DNA from: an uncultured Blautia sp.
Lineage (GTDB): Bacteria > Bacillota > Clostridia > Lachnospirales > Lachnospiraceae
Direction of reading: 5' to 3'
Length of the DNA stretch: 20,924 bases
Assembly: GCA_946538475.1 (NCBI GenBank)
Contig: CAMNGN010000013.1
Span: 1-20,924 of the forward strand
Positions 1 through 7,783 of this stretch are shown piece after piece. Position numbers and translations under genes: made by a program. The notes beneath the pieces are model-generated. The model did not search any database. It saw only the letters and a program-made list of their open reading frames with translations, and was not told where the DNA came from. Position 1 is the first letter of the stretch. The number at the start of each line of letters is the position of its first letter.

Positions 1-29
1 CAAAAGGACCGTCCCCCTGTGTTCCTGTT
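1..29 (-). repeat. Partial copy of the dispersed GGGGACGGTTCC palindromic repeat
   Basis: Read on the minus strand, the segment just after the aroC stop codon contains GGAACACAGGGGGACGGTCC. This is nearly the core of the large palindrome at 13356-13450 (GGAACACGGGGACGGTTCC), with small insertions and one lost T. The element runs off the window edge, so its full structure is not visible. Its place directly 3' of a gene matches the other copies. Confidence 0.6.
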
Positions 30-1124
30 TCACCTATACACCTTCCTCACATTCTCCACCCTCGCTGTCATATTCGCCAGCAGCGCGTCCGCGACAGTAA
101 GTGCCGCCATCGCCTCCACCACGACTACAGCTCGCGGAACCACAACGGGATCGTGCCTGCCTGCGATTTCGATACTCGTAGGAGTGCCGTCTTTGGTGAC
201 GGTCTGCTGTGCACGGGAGATCGAAGGAGTGGGTTTTAAATGAGCCCGCAGAATAATATCACTGCCATCGCTGATGCCGCCCATTATGCCGCCTGCATGA
301 TTGGCGGTTTTTTTTATGCGGCGGGAATCATCTACGGTAAAGCCGTCGTTGTCTTCGGACCCGCAGATCGCGGTGACCTGTATACCGTCACCGATCTCCA
401 CCGCCTTGACGGCGCCGATGGACATGATCGCCTGTGCGAGAGAAGCGTCCAGCTTGCCAAAGACCGGCTCGCCGAGTCCCGCAGGAACATTTTTTATGAT
501 GCATTCGATGACTCCGCCTGCGCTGTCCTTCTTTTTGATACACTCATCGAGATAAGCCGAAGCTTTTTCTGTAGCTTCATGATCCGGCATGCACAGTGGA
601 TTGCGCCCGATCTCGTCGGGATCAAAGACAGACGCGGCGACAGGGCCGATGCTTTTGGTGTAAGTGCAGAAAGAGACGCCGATCTCTTTAAGAAGCTTTG
701 CCGCGATCGCCCCTGCGGCGACTCTGGCTGCGGTTTCCCGCGCTGAAGATCGTCCGCCGCCGCGATAGTCGCGGAACCCGTATTTTTGGTCAAAGGTATA
801 ATCCGCGTGTCCGGGGCGATAGCAGTAAGCGATGCTGCCGTAATCGCGGGATCGCTGATCTTTATTTCTGATCATCAGCGAGATGGGAGTGCCGGTGGTC
901 TTTCCCTCGAATACACCGGACAGGATCTCGACAGCATCGTCCTCCTTCCGGGCCGTGGTGAAGCGGCTTTGCCCGGGTTTTCTGCGGTCAAGATAGATCT
1001 GAATGTCCTCGGGAGCGAGCGGCAGTCCCGCAGGACATCCATCCACGACTGCGCCTATGGCAGGCCCGTGGGATTCGCCCCAGGTGGTGACAGAAAACAG
1101 ATTGCCGAAAGTTGATTTGTTCAT
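30..1124 (-). CDS. aroC: Chorismate synthase
   Basis: Chorismate synthase converts 5-enolpyruvylshikimate-3-phosphate to chorismate, the last common step of aromatic amino-acid synthesis, using reduced FMN; it is cytosolic. The 364-residue product has the usual length. It starts MNKSTFGNLFSVTTWGESHG, carrying the GESHG signature with the first catalytic histidine at residues 16-20. It also has RPGHADYT (second histidine, about residue 108) and the basic RGGGRSSARETAARVAAGAIA region at 121-141. An in-frame ATG 10 codons upstream exists, but the start at 1124 is preceded by GAGG at good spacing and matches the family N-terminus, so it was chosen. The gene is divergent from the rhomboid-like gene and appears monocistronic. 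Downstream it ends in a partial palindromic repeat. Confidence 0.97.
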   Translation of the reverse strand: MNKSTFGNLFSVTTWGESHGPAIGAVVDGCPAGLPLAPEDIQIYLDRRKPGQSRFTTARKEDDAVEILSGVFEGKTTGTPISLMIRNKDQRSRDYGSIAYCYRPGHADYTFDQKYGFRDYRGGGRSSARETAARVAAGAIAAKLLKEIGVSFCTYTKSIGPVAASVFDPDEIGRNPLCMPDHEATEKASAYLDECIKKKDSAGGVIECIIKNVPAGLGEPVFGKLDASLAQAIMSIGAVKAVEIGDGIQVTAICGSEDNDGFTVDDSRRIKKTANHAGGIMGGISDGSDIILRAHLKPTPSISRAQQTVTKDGTPTSIEIAGRHDPVVVPRAVVVVEAMAALTVADALLANMTARVENVRKVYR

Positions 1125-1169
1125 ATATGTTACCTCACAGTCTGCAATAATCAAAAATCATTCCCGCAT

Positions 1170-1198
1170 ATTATAACATATTACTTTAACAAATTAAA
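1170..1198 (-). promoter_or_regulatory. Predicted sigma-A promoter for aroC (extended -10)
   Basis: On the minus strand a perfect TATAAT (1170-1175) is preceded by TG one base upstream, making an extended -10. A weak -35, TTTAAT (1193-1198), lies 17 bp away. Transcription would start near 1163, about 40 bases before the aroC start. The weak -35 is offset by the TGnTATAAT element. Confidence 0.6.
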
Positions 1199-1217
1199 GG
1201 ATTAAACGATCTGTGAA

Positions 1218-1246
1218 TTGACAAAGCGGACATGAATACTTATAAT
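1218..1246 (+). promoter_or_regulatory. Consensus sigma-A promoter for the rhomboid-lysA operon
   Basis: TTGACA (1218-1223) and TATAAT (1241-1246) are both perfect consensus hexamers with the optimal 17-bp spacer. The expected start is near 1253, giving a leader of about 40 bases before the ATG at 1294. The hexamers predict strong constitutive expression unless repressed. Confidence 0.85.
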
Positions 1247-1293
1247 GTTTAGGAATTCTTGCAAAAATGAGAAAGGAGTTCGTTTAACCCGGA

Positions 1294-2157
1294 ATGAGAA
1301 ATTTTATCGATAATCTGGAACGCCGTTACGGAAAATACGGGATCCCCAACCTGACCATGTACATGATCGCATGCTACGTTGTGGGATATGTTATTTATTA
1401 CCTGAATCCGGAATTGCTTTACTATCTGAACCTGAATGTCACGCTTATCCTTCACGGGCAGATATGGAGACTGGTCACCTGGATCATCTATCCGCCGAGC
1501 ACAGGCAATTTCCTGCTGTTCGTGATCTCCATTGCCTTTTTCTATTATCCTCTGGGAAATCAGCTGGAAAGATCGATAGGTACTTTCCGATATAACCTGT
1601 ACATCTTCGGCGGTATTATCCTTACGATCATAGGTGCGTTCATTCTGCACTTTATCGGCGGAGGCGTGTACGACGTCTATGCGGGATACATTTTTACTAC
1701 TTACTATATTGCACTTTCGGTCTTCCTTGCGTTTGCCATGCTGTATCCGGATATGCAGATCCTTCTCTGGTTTGTGATCCCGATCAAAATGAAATGGATG
1801 GCGATCGTATATCTGGCTATCATGGTATATACGATCATCGACTATCTGCGCATGGGCTTCTGGTTTATGATCATACCGATCGTCGCTTCGCTCGTCAACT
1901 TTGGGCTTTTCTATCTCGGTTCCAAAGATCTCAGCAGATACAGACCGAAAGAAGTAAAGCGCAGGAGAGAGTTCCACAGGGCTATGGAACCGCAGAGCCG
2001 GGCACAGGGCGGCGGGCAGATCAGCAAGCATAAATGTGCGATATGCGGAAGAACAGAACTGGATTCGCCCGATCTGGAGTTCCGTTTCTGCTCCAAATGC
2101 AACGGTAATTATGAATACTGTCAGGACCACCTTTTTACACATACACACGTACAGTAA
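1294..2157 (+). CDS. Rhomboid-like membrane protein lacking catalytic residues, with C-terminal zinc-binding motif
   Basis: The 287-residue product has about six predicted membrane segments between residues 20 and 210. It shows rhomboid-family landmarks: a GNQLERSIGTFRY stretch like the rhomboid L1/TM2 region, and YPDMQILLWFVIPIKMKW like the family's IPIKxKW segment. The position where active rhomboids have GxSG reads YIFTTYYIALS, so the catalytic serine seems absent. That makes an inactive rhomboid-fold protein more likely than a protease. The soluble tail has cysteines at 248, 251, 266, 269 and 276 plus several histidines, consistent with a treble-clef or zinc-ribbon fold. The nearest GGAG lies about 15 bases before the ATG, which is long, but an in-frame stop just upstream excludes an earlier start. 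The next gene, lysA, begins 31 bases later. Function is unknown. Confidence 0.75.
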   Translation: MRNFIDNLERRYGKYGIPNLTMYMIACYVVGYVIYYLNPELLYYLNLNVTLILHGQIWRLVTWIIYPPSTGNFLLFVISIAFFYYPLGNQLERSIGTFRYNLYIFGGIILTIIGAFILHFIGGGVYDVYAGYIFTTYYIALSVFLAFAMLYPDMQILLWFVIPIKMKWMAIVYLAIMVYTIIDYLRMGFWFMIIPIVASLVNFGLFYLGSKDLSRYRPKEVKRRREFHRAMEPQSRAQGGGQISKHKCAICGRTELDSPDLEFRFCSKCNGNYEYCQDHLFTHTHVQ

Positions 2158-2188
2158 GAGACTTGATTAATGAAAGGATTGACCCGCA

Positions 2189-3463
2189 ATGAAGAAAAAA
2201 CCATTTGTGACACAGGAAAAACTGCAGGAGATCATAAGAGAGTATCCGACGCCTTTTCATCTGTATGACGAAAAGGGGATCAGGGAGAATGCAGCGGCTT
2301 TAAAAGAAGCTTTTTCCTGGAACAAGGGCTTTAAGGAATTCTTTGCGGTGAAGGCAACGCCCAATCCGTTTTTGATCGACATTTTAAAGGACTACGGCTG
2401 TGGGTGCGACTGCTCCTCAATGACCGAGCTGATGATGGCAAAAGCCTGCGGATGCAGCGGCGGGGACATCATGTTCTCCTCCAACGATACGCCTTCCGAG
2501 GAGTTCCGCTATTGCCATGAGATCGGCGGCATCATCAACCTGGACGATATCACGCACATTCCTTTTGTCGAAGAGGCAGTGGGGTATATTCCGGAGACGA
2601 TCAGCTGCAGGTACAATCCCGGCGGACTGTTCAAGATCAGCAACGATATCATGGACAATCCCGGAGATGCGAAGTATGGAATGACTACCGACCAGATATT
2701 TGAGGCGTTCCGTATTCTGAAGCAGAAGGGTGCCAAAAATTTCGGTATCCATGCGTTTCTGGCCAGCAATACCGTGACGAACGAATACTATCCGATGCTG
2801 GCAAAAGTAATGTTTGAGCTGGCTGTTAAGCTGCAGAAGGAGACGGGAGCGCATATCTCTTTCGTCAATCTTTCAGGCGGTATCGGTATTCCTTACAGTC
2901 CCGACCAGGAGCCGAACGATATCCGCGCCATCGGCGAAGGCGTCCGCAGAGTATTTGAGGAAGTCATGGTTCCGGCGGGCATGGGAGATGTCGCGATCTA
3001 TACCGAGCTTGGGCGTTTTATGATGGGACCGTACGGGTGCCTGGTCACAACGGCTATCCACGAGAAGCACACCCATAAAGAGTACATCGGGGTGGATGCA
3101 TGCGCGGTCAATCTGATGAGGCCTGCGATGTACGGCGCGTATCATCACATCACGGTGATGGGTAAGGAGAATGAGCCGGGCGATCATCTTTATGATGTTA
3201 CGGGGTCGCTGTGCGAGAATAATGACAAGTTTGCCATCGACAGGTATCTGCCTAAGGTGGATATGGGAGACATTCTTGTCATACATGACACCGGGGCACA
3301 CGGCTTTTCCATGGGATATAATTATAACGGAAAACTCAAATCGGCGGAGATCCTGCTCTGCGAGGACGGGTCCTATAAGCTGATCCGCCGGGCGGAGACG
3401 GCCGGGGATTATTTTGCCACGTTTGACTGTTTCCCGGAGGTTTATGACAAATTGCTGAAGTGA
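2189..3463 (+). CDS. lysA: Diaminopimelate decarboxylase family (fold type III PLP enzyme)
   Basis: Proteins of this family decarboxylate meso-diaminopimelate to lysine using pyridoxal phosphate on an alanine-racemase-type barrel. The 424-residue product has the expected length and motifs. FFAVKATPNP carries the PLP lysine (Lys55). SGGIG is the phosphate-binding glycine loop, followed by ELGRFMMGPYG. GSLCENNDKFA carries the catalytic cysteine (Cys342) contributed across the dimer. The usual HIGSQ barrel motif is replaced by HAFLASNT around His188, so this is a divergent subfamily; a related substrate such as D-ornithine/D-lysine or carboxynorspermidine cannot be excluded. AAGGA 10 bases before the ATG supports the start. 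It is the second gene after the promoter at 1218, and a repeat fragment and a terminator follow. Confidence 0.88.
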   Translation: MKKKPFVTQEKLQEIIREYPTPFHLYDEKGIRENAAALKEAFSWNKGFKEFFAVKATPNPFLIDILKDYGCGCDCSSMTELMMAKACGCSGGDIMFSSNDTPSEEFRYCHEIGGIINLDDITHIPFVEEAVGYIPETISCRYNPGGLFKISNDIMDNPGDAKYGMTTDQIFEAFRILKQKGAKNFGIHAFLASNTVTNEYYPMLAKVMFELAVKLQKETGAHISFVNLSGGIGIPYSPDQEPNDIRAIGEGVRRVFEEVMVPAGMGDVAIYTELGRFMMGPYGCLVTTAIHEKHTHKEYIGVDACAVNLMRPAMYGAYHHITVMGKENEPGDHLYDVTGSLCENNDKFAIDRYLPKVDMGDILVIHDTGAHGFSMGYNYNGKLKSAEILLCEDGSYKLIRRAETAGDYFATFDCFPEVYDKLLK

Positions 3464-3483
3464 GAACCGTCCCTTGTCTTCAC
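3464..3483 (+). repeat. Short fragment of the dispersed ACCGTCCC repeat
   Basis: GAACCGTCCCTTGTCTTCAC begins at the base after the lysA stop codon. It matches the right half of the palindromic repeat seen at 13356-13450 (GAACCGTCCCCGTGTTCC) and resembles the 7961-8001 copy. No complementary arm is visible, so it looks like a solitary half-element. Confidence 0.5.
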
Positions 3484-3508
3484 GGCAGAATTTGTCGATG
3501 AAATTTAC

Positions 3509-3537
3509 TTGCTCTCTCTGTGATCCGATATTATAAT
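3509..3537 (+). promoter_or_regulatory. Possible promoter embedded in the terminator hairpin
   Basis: TTGCTC (3509-3514, three of six consensus positions) and a perfect TATAAT (3532-3537) are separated by 17 bp. The -10 lies in the loop of the terminator palindrome. Transcripts starting near 3544 would escape the hairpin and read into the gene at 3616. No other promoter-like pair was seen between the terminator and that gene. Confidence 0.35.
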
Positions 3538-3564
3538 CGGATCATAGAGAGAGCAGATTTTTTT
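3511..3564 (+). terminator. Intrinsic terminator after lysA
   Basis: Two 19-base arms (3511-3529 and 3536-3554) pair with a single G-U in place of a Watson-Crick pair, around the loop ATTATA. A run of seven T follows at 3558-3564. The loop and adjacent base also spell TATAAT, with TTGCTC 17 bp upstream, so the hairpin may double as a promoter/operator region for the next gene. Confidence 0.85.
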
Positions 3565-3615
3565 ATGAGCACCGTAAAAAGATATAGATGCTTCTGAAGT
3601 GTACAGGAGAAAAAT

Positions 3616-4827
3616 ATGTCAGACTTTACGGTGAATATCGGCAGACTGCGCTCTTCGGCGCTTCTGCTGGACAATATCGGCAGCCGTGCTGCGCGCATTT
3701 CGGAAGAGATAGACGAAGCGTGCAGGATGGGAGGAGCCGACAGCGAATCTATGAGAGCGGCCATTCAGGCCGCAATGATATGCGGACGGTCTGTCCGTGA
3801 GCTTTCCGTATCGGTCATCCGGTTCGGCCGTGTTCTGGAAAGCTGTTCCCAACTTTACGAAAACTGTGAAAATGATATCATCGCCTCTGCCGTCGGCGGA
3901 GAAAAAATCCCTGCGCCTTTGGGGGGTGGAGGAACCACGGTAGAGGTGACGGTCAATCATCCTGCCGGACAGGAGACGCTAATTTTAAAGCCTAATGTGG
4001 CAGAAGCGGCTGCTGTTCCCACAAGGACGAAGCCGGATGGCGTCGGCAGTTCTACGTTCGGCAACAGCTGGGAGTATAACGGGGGCGGTGAACTGTTCCA
4101 CTGGCATTATCCCGGAACTTCCGGACAGTCCGGGGCAGGAGATGAATCAGCCGGCGGAGGCGGCGGGAATGTAACACAGGCCGAAAAGCCGCAGGGGCAG
4201 CCGCTGCATATATGGAATACGGGGGCCCAGGCTTCCGGTTCTGTTGCCGAAGGCTCGATACAGATCCCCGGCGGCTGGGTTTCGGGCACTGCTGTCGGCG
4301 GGGAGGCCCACGCGGAAGCCGGACTTGGATTATACGCATCCGGAAGCGGAGGCGGACAGATATTTTCACCCTTTATCACTGCTTCGGCGGGTGTCAGCGG
4401 GAGCCTTCTTGAGGGGGAGATATCCGGCAATTACAGCAACGACTATTTCTCGGTCGAAGGAAACGCGAACGCAACGCTCGGGCATGCTGAAGCCTCGGGA
4501 GAGGTGTCGGCTTCACTGTTTGATCATAATGGCAATGTGTCGCCGGCGGTATCGGGCTCTGTGACGGCTGAGGCTGTGGCGGCATCTGCCACAGGAACGG
4601 TGACGGGTTCGTTTGCAGGCGTGACCGCTTCGGCAAGCGGGGGAGTCAATCTGGGACTCGGTGCGCATGCCAATTTCGGGGTCACACCTACATCCGTCAC
4701 CTGTGACGTCGGAGCTTCGCTCGGCATAGGAGCAAGCTTCGGTTTTGCCGTCGATATCGGAGGAGCAGTACAGGCTGTGTGTTCTACGGCGCAGGCAGTC
4801 TGGAATTATTTCTTTCCGGGTGACTGA
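3616..4827 (+). CDS. Presumed type VII secretion substrate: WXG/LXG-like helical N-terminus, Ala/Gly-rich C-terminal region
   Basis: The 403-residue product has no signal peptide. Residues 1-95 look like an amphipathic helical hairpin of WXG100/LXG size, but no clear WxG turn is present. Residues 95-205 form a Gly/Pro-rich linker. Residues 205-400 are a low-complexity region with alternating Ala, Gly, Ser and hydrophobic residues (for example GEVSASLF, SASGGVNLGLGAHA) that suggests beta repeats, ending in a hydrophobic stretch GGAVQAVCSTAQAVWNYF. Similar Ala/Gly-rich repeats occur in some type VII-associated proteins of Firmicutes. The neighbour at 4902 is a DUF4176 protein, a family frequent in type VIIb/LXG loci, which supports this reading. 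AGGAGA 7 bases before the ATG supports the start. No EssC/ATPase or immunity gene is visible, so a toxin role is unproven. Confidence 0.6.
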   Translation: MSDFTVNIGRLRSSALLLDNIGSRAARISEEIDEACRMGGADSESMRAAIQAAMICGRSVRELSVSVIRFGRVLESCSQLYENCENDIIASAVGGEKIPAPLGGGGTTVEVTVNHPAGQETLILKPNVAEAAAVPTRTKPDGVGSSTFGNSWEYNGGGELFHWHYPGTSGQSGAGDESAGGGGGNVTQAEKPQGQPLHIWNTGAQASGSVAEGSIQIPGGWVSGTAVGGEAHAEAGLGLYASGSGGGQIFSPFITASAGVSGSLLEGEISGNYSNDYFSVEGNANATLGHAEASGEVSASLFDHNGNVSPAVSGSVTAEAVAASATGTVTGSFAGVTASASGGVNLGLGAHANFGVTPTSVTCDVGASLGIGASFGFAVDIGGAVQAVCSTAQAVWNYFFPGD

Positions 4828-4901
4828 GAAAACCGGTGATGCACAGGCATTGGCATCTTTTTGGTGAAAGCACAAAACAGACAGGAAGAGAGGAGATTAG
4901 T

Positions 4902-5201
4902 ATGTTAAAGTCAGAGATACTGCCTGTCGGCAGTGTGGTACTTTTAAAGAACAGCACGAAGAGGCTGATGATCATGGGACTTCTTCAGGCTAAGCCTGAG
5001 GATATGAAAAGAGTGTATGACTACTGTGGATGCGTTTACCCCGAAGGGTACATGAACCCGAACAATGTATATCTGTTCGACGAGGAGCAGATCGACAAGG
5101 TTTATTTTAAAGGGCTTGTTGATGAGGAGCAGGAGGAGTTTGAAAAAAGGGTCAGAGAGATCCTGCCTAAGATATACGGCTCACAGGGAAACGCACAGTG
5201 A
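4902..5201 (+). CDS. DUF4176 family small protein, type VII secretion-associated
   Basis: The 99-residue product starts MLKSEILPVGSVVLLKNSTK and has the DUF4176 pattern: a strand pair, then LMIMG, then a DYCGCVYPEGYM segment and an acidic helical C-terminus (DEEQEEFEKRVREILPKIY). Members of this family are commonly encoded beside LXG toxins and WXG100-like genes in type VIIb secretion clusters; a targeting or chaperone role is proposed for accessory proteins of such loci. An in-frame ATG at 4836 would add 22 residues of non-family sequence. The start at 4902 has AGAGGAG at 6 to 8 bases and was chosen. It begins 74 bases after the WXG-like gene, probably in the same transcript. Confidence 0.75.
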   Translation: MLKSEILPVGSVVLLKNSTKRLMIMGLLQAKPEDMKRVYDYCGCVYPEGYMNPNNVYLFDEEQIDKVYFKGLVDEEQEEFEKRVREILPKIYGSQGNAQ

Positions 5202-5227
5202 CAATGGCATCCCAAATATGTTAAAAT
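5198..5227 (+). promoter_or_regulatory. Predicted promoter for the O-antigen-ligase-like gene
   Basis: GTGACA (5198-5203, five of six consensus positions) and TAAAAT (5222-5227, five of six) are 18 bp apart. TG lies one base before the -10, making an extended -10. The -35 overlaps the stop codon of the DUF4176 gene. The transcript would start near 5234, about 47 bases before the ATG at 5281. Confidence 0.6.
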
Positions 5228-5280
5228 GATGCTGAGAAACCGGACACCGTGAGAAAAAGATTGCCGCGGAGGAACAGACG

Positions 5281-6960
5281 ATGTACACATGGCTGACGAT
5301 CTTGATATTATCTGCCCCGTTCATTTTCGGGTCTTATTATGAATGGTCTTCCTGTATAGCCGCAGTCTGTCTTTGCGCGGCGCTTTTTATGTGTTTCCGC
5401 CGGAACGGCCGCCTTATTGTACGCAGCAGGCTGCTTTTGGCCGCTTCAGGTTCGATCGTCGCCGCCATGCTGATCAGTCCGCTTTGGGCGGTCGATAAAG
5501 GGATGGCACCGATCGGCGCAGTCAAATTTCTGCCGCTGCCTCTGTTTGTGCTTGCGGCCGATCAGCTCAGCGAAGAGGAGAGGGAGAAGATCCTTTTTAA
5601 GCTCCCTTTGGCGGGTGTATCTATGACGCTTGTATCAGCCTCGGGGTACATCCTGCGGCTGATATCTTCGTTTCCGCCTGCGGCAGAACTTGCGGATTTC
5701 TTTTTGAATAATGACCGTCTTTCCGGATTTTTCGGCTATCCCAATGCTTTTGCTCTGTTTTTACTGATATGCGTGATCGCCCTGCAGAAGATGATCGGGA
5801 GCAAAAAAGAAGACAGATCCGGAAACTTAAAACTGTTGCCGGGAGAGGTGATCGGGCTTGCAGTGCTGTCTGCCGGAATCATCCTTTCCGGCAGCAGGAC
5901 GGTGCTGATACTCGCCGGACTCTTTGCGGTCATCAATATGTTCACCCTCAAGAGAAAGGTGCGTGTAGTGCTCCTTTGCGTGACCGGTGCAGCGGTGGCA
6001 GGGATTGCAGCGCTGCTGTTTTTCAGGCCGGGCAGCCAGGGAAGATTTCTCACCTATTCTTTGTCGCCGGAAACGTTTTACGGACGGCTCCTCTATTACC
6101 GGGATGCGCTGCCGGTGATCCTTAAGCATCCTGCAGGGCTGGGGTACATGGGGTATTTTGAGACACAGGGATCTTTTCAGACGGGTGTGTATACGGTGAT
6201 GCATGTACACAATGATCTGCTGCAGATCTTTTTGGACGCCGGGTGGCTGCCGGGAATTCTGTGTGCCGTGTCATTGGTGCGAATGCTGACAGGAGGAAAA
6301 AAGAAAAAGGAGGCAGTTCACAGTATGCCTCTTCGAATGATCGTCGCGGCGATCGTCCTGCACAGTCTGCTCGATTTTGACCTGCAGTTTATCGCTATAG
6401 ACTTTATTCTGTTGTTATGTATGACCGGCTCTTCAACGGAGAAAGAGCTGCATGTGCCGAAAGCGGCAGTGTATGGCCTGCTTCCCGCAGCGGCATTGAT
6501 CGGACTGTATTTTATGATACCGACAGCTCTTTATAATGCCGGCATTCCTTCTGCAGCCGCCCGCGTATATCCTGCGTACACGCTTGCGCTGGAAAAGCTG
6601 CTCATTCAGGCAGAGACCGAGGAGGAGATGGAGCTGTACGCCGACCGGATCCTGCGGCTCAACCCGGACTTTTCTTTGGCCAACAGTGCCAAAGCCAGGC
6701 TGGCCTACGGTCAGGGCGATTTCGACGCCATGGTGAGGTATAAGGAGAGAGCGATCCGTTTTTCACGATATACTCCCGAGGAATATGAGGATTATTATGA
6801 AATGCTGTATAGGGGGTATGAATTGTACAGACAGGCGGGCGATGAAGAGAGTGCAGAGTATTGTCTGAAGAAGATGCAGAAGATTTCCGAGATGATGGAA
6901 GAGGTGAAGGAAGGGACGTCGTTCTTTGGGTGGAGGATAAAGGATAAACCTGTTTTCTGA
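5281..6960 (+). CDS. O-antigen ligase/polymerase (Wzy/WaaL-type) membrane protein
   Basis: The 559-residue product has about ten or more predicted membrane segments over residues 1-420. It carries the Wzy_C/O-antigen ligase landmarks: RLSGFFGYPNAFALFLL, then ILSGSRTVLIL, then a large loop with the HVHNDLLQIFLDAGWLPG motif whose histidines and following glycines are typical. The C-terminal 125 residues are soluble and helical, with a TPR-like stretch (DFSLANSAKARLAYGQGDFDAM). Family members join lipid-linked glycan units or transfer them to an acceptor at the outer face of the membrane; the substrate cannot be read here. No glycosyltransferase neighbours are present, so it is isolated from any polysaccharide cluster. 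GGAGG 8 bases before the ATG supports the start. Confidence 0.85.
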   Translation: MYTWLTILILSAPFIFGSYYEWSSCIAAVCLCAALFMCFRRNGRLIVRSRLLLAASGSIVAAMLISPLWAVDKGMAPIGAVKFLPLPLFVLAADQLSEEEREKILFKLPLAGVSMTLVSASGYILRLISSFPPAAELADFFLNNDRLSGFFGYPNAFALFLLICVIALQKMIGSKKEDRSGNLKLLPGEVIGLAVLSAGIILSGSRTVLILAGLFAVINMFTLKRKVRVVLLCVTGAAVAGIAALLFFRPGSQGRFLTYSLSPETFYGRLLYYRDALPVILKHPAGLGYMGYFETQGSFQTGVYTVMHVHNDLLQIFLDAGWLPGILCAVSLVRMLTGGKKKKEAVHSMPLRMIVAAIVLHSLLDFDLQFIAIDFILLLCMTGSSTEKELHVPKAAVYGLLPAAALIGLYFMIPTALYNAGIPSAAARVYPAYTLALEKLLIQAETEEEMELYADRILRLNPDFSLANSAKARLAYGQGDFDAMVRYKERAIRFSRYTPEEYEDYYEMLYRGYELYRQAGDEESAEYCLKKMQKISEMMEEVKEGTSFFGWRIKDKPVF

Positions 6961-6966
6961 AGAGAT

Positions 6967-6999
6967 AAAAAAACACACGGGCGGGCCCGTGTGTTTTTT
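6967..6999. terminator. Bidirectional terminator between convergent genes
   Basis: The arms ACACACGGGC (6973-6982) and GCCCGTGTGT (6985-6994) are perfectly complementary. They are flanked by an A run (6967-6973) and a T run (6994-6999). It can end both the plus-strand ligase gene and the minus-strand Bax-inhibitor-like gene, whose stop is at 7009. Confidence 0.9.
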
Positions 7000-7008
7000 G
7001 TATCCGGA

Positions 7009-7716
7009 TCAATTATCTTTCTTTCCCAGAATGGAAAGCAGTCTGATAAAGATATTCACTACATCAACATAGATATCGGATGCGCTGGCCACTGCATTCA
7101 CCGCATTCTTCGGATAAATCTGTGCTTTGGCCCAGTCATAACCAACAAATCCGCAGAAGATGAGCACGATCACATAATCCATGATGCTCATATTCAGATG
7201 GAAGATCAGTCCTGCTACGACCTCGACGATGATGGCAAGTACTAACGAAATGCCAAGGGAGCCGCCGATGCTCAGGAAGAATTGCGGGAACAGTGTTCCC
7301 AGGATCATCATTGCTACCGTGATGATTGCTGTCAGCTCGAAGGCGAGTGACACAGTTCCCAGTTCATACATTGAGACAAAATAGGTCAGGATCAGTCCCA
7401 TACATATGGCGAGGCCGGTAAATGCTGCAAAGCTGACTGCCGGATTTTTTGCTCTGTAGATGATGAACGAGCATGCTAAGCTGCCTACGAGATAAGTGAT
7501 CAGGACAATTGCCGGGTGAAGACTTAGTATCGTATTTTTCAATGTGAGTGCCATGACGATGTTGATCGCGATGCCCCAGAGCAGTGTCACACCGATGATC
7601 AGGTTGTATGCACGCTCTCCGATCATCGTACCGCTGAAGTTCTTCATTCTTTGAAGTTTAGCCTGTCCGTTATCTATAATGTTTCCGCTGTTGTTTGTGT
7701 TTCTATTCGTGTTCAT
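7009..7716 (-). CDS. Bax inhibitor-1/YccA family membrane protein
   Basis: The 235-residue product has a hydrophilic N-terminus of about 40 residues and then seven predicted membrane helices, as in the Bax inhibitor-1 (UPF0005, PF01027) family. The family's conserved C-terminal region is visible as GFVGYDWAKAQIYP and SDIYVDVVNIFIRLLSILG, including acidic residues of the type that form the di-aspartyl pH sensor in bacterial calcium-leak homologues. The precise role in bacteria is uncertain: calcium/proton leak or FtsH-linked membrane quality control have been reported for relatives. A longer reading to 7752 is possible, but AAAGGAG 8 bases before the ATG at 7716 decides the start. It is monocistronic, with a candidate promoter and a palindrome upstream. 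Confidence 0.9.
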   Translation of the reverse strand: MNTNRNTNNSGNIIDNGQAKLQRMKNFSGTMIGERAYNLIIGVTLLWGIAINIVMALTLKNTILSLHPAIVLITYLVGSLACSFIIYRAKNPAVSFAAFTGLAICMGLILTYFVSMYELGTVSLAFELTAIITVAMMILGTLFPQFFLSIGGSLGISLVLAIIVEVVAGLIFHLNMSIMDYVIVLIFCGFVGYDWAKAQIYPKNAVNAVASASDIYVDVVNIFIRLLSILGKKDN

Positions 7717-7755
7717 GGATATTTCTCCTTTCCTGTTTAACTGAAAATCCAAAAA

Positions 7756-7783
7756 ATATTATTGAAACAAGTCAGACTGTCAT
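7756..7783 (-). promoter_or_regulatory. Candidate promoter for the Bax-inhibitor-like gene
   Basis: Minus-strand ATGACA (7778-7783, five of six consensus positions) and TAATAT (7756-7761, four of six) are 16 bp apart. A start near 7749 would leave a leader of about 33 bases. The 22-bp palindrome at 7784-7805 abuts the -35. Confidence 0.4.

Noticed and set aside
1267..1287. Six-codon leader peptide before the rhomboid-like gene
   Set aside because: It overlaps the ribosome binding region, has no regulatory codon run and no attenuator follows.
1249..2148. 299-codon minus-strand frame opposite the rhomboid-like gene
   Set aside because: The plus-strand gene has a consensus promoter, membrane helices and operon context; the antisense product has no family features.
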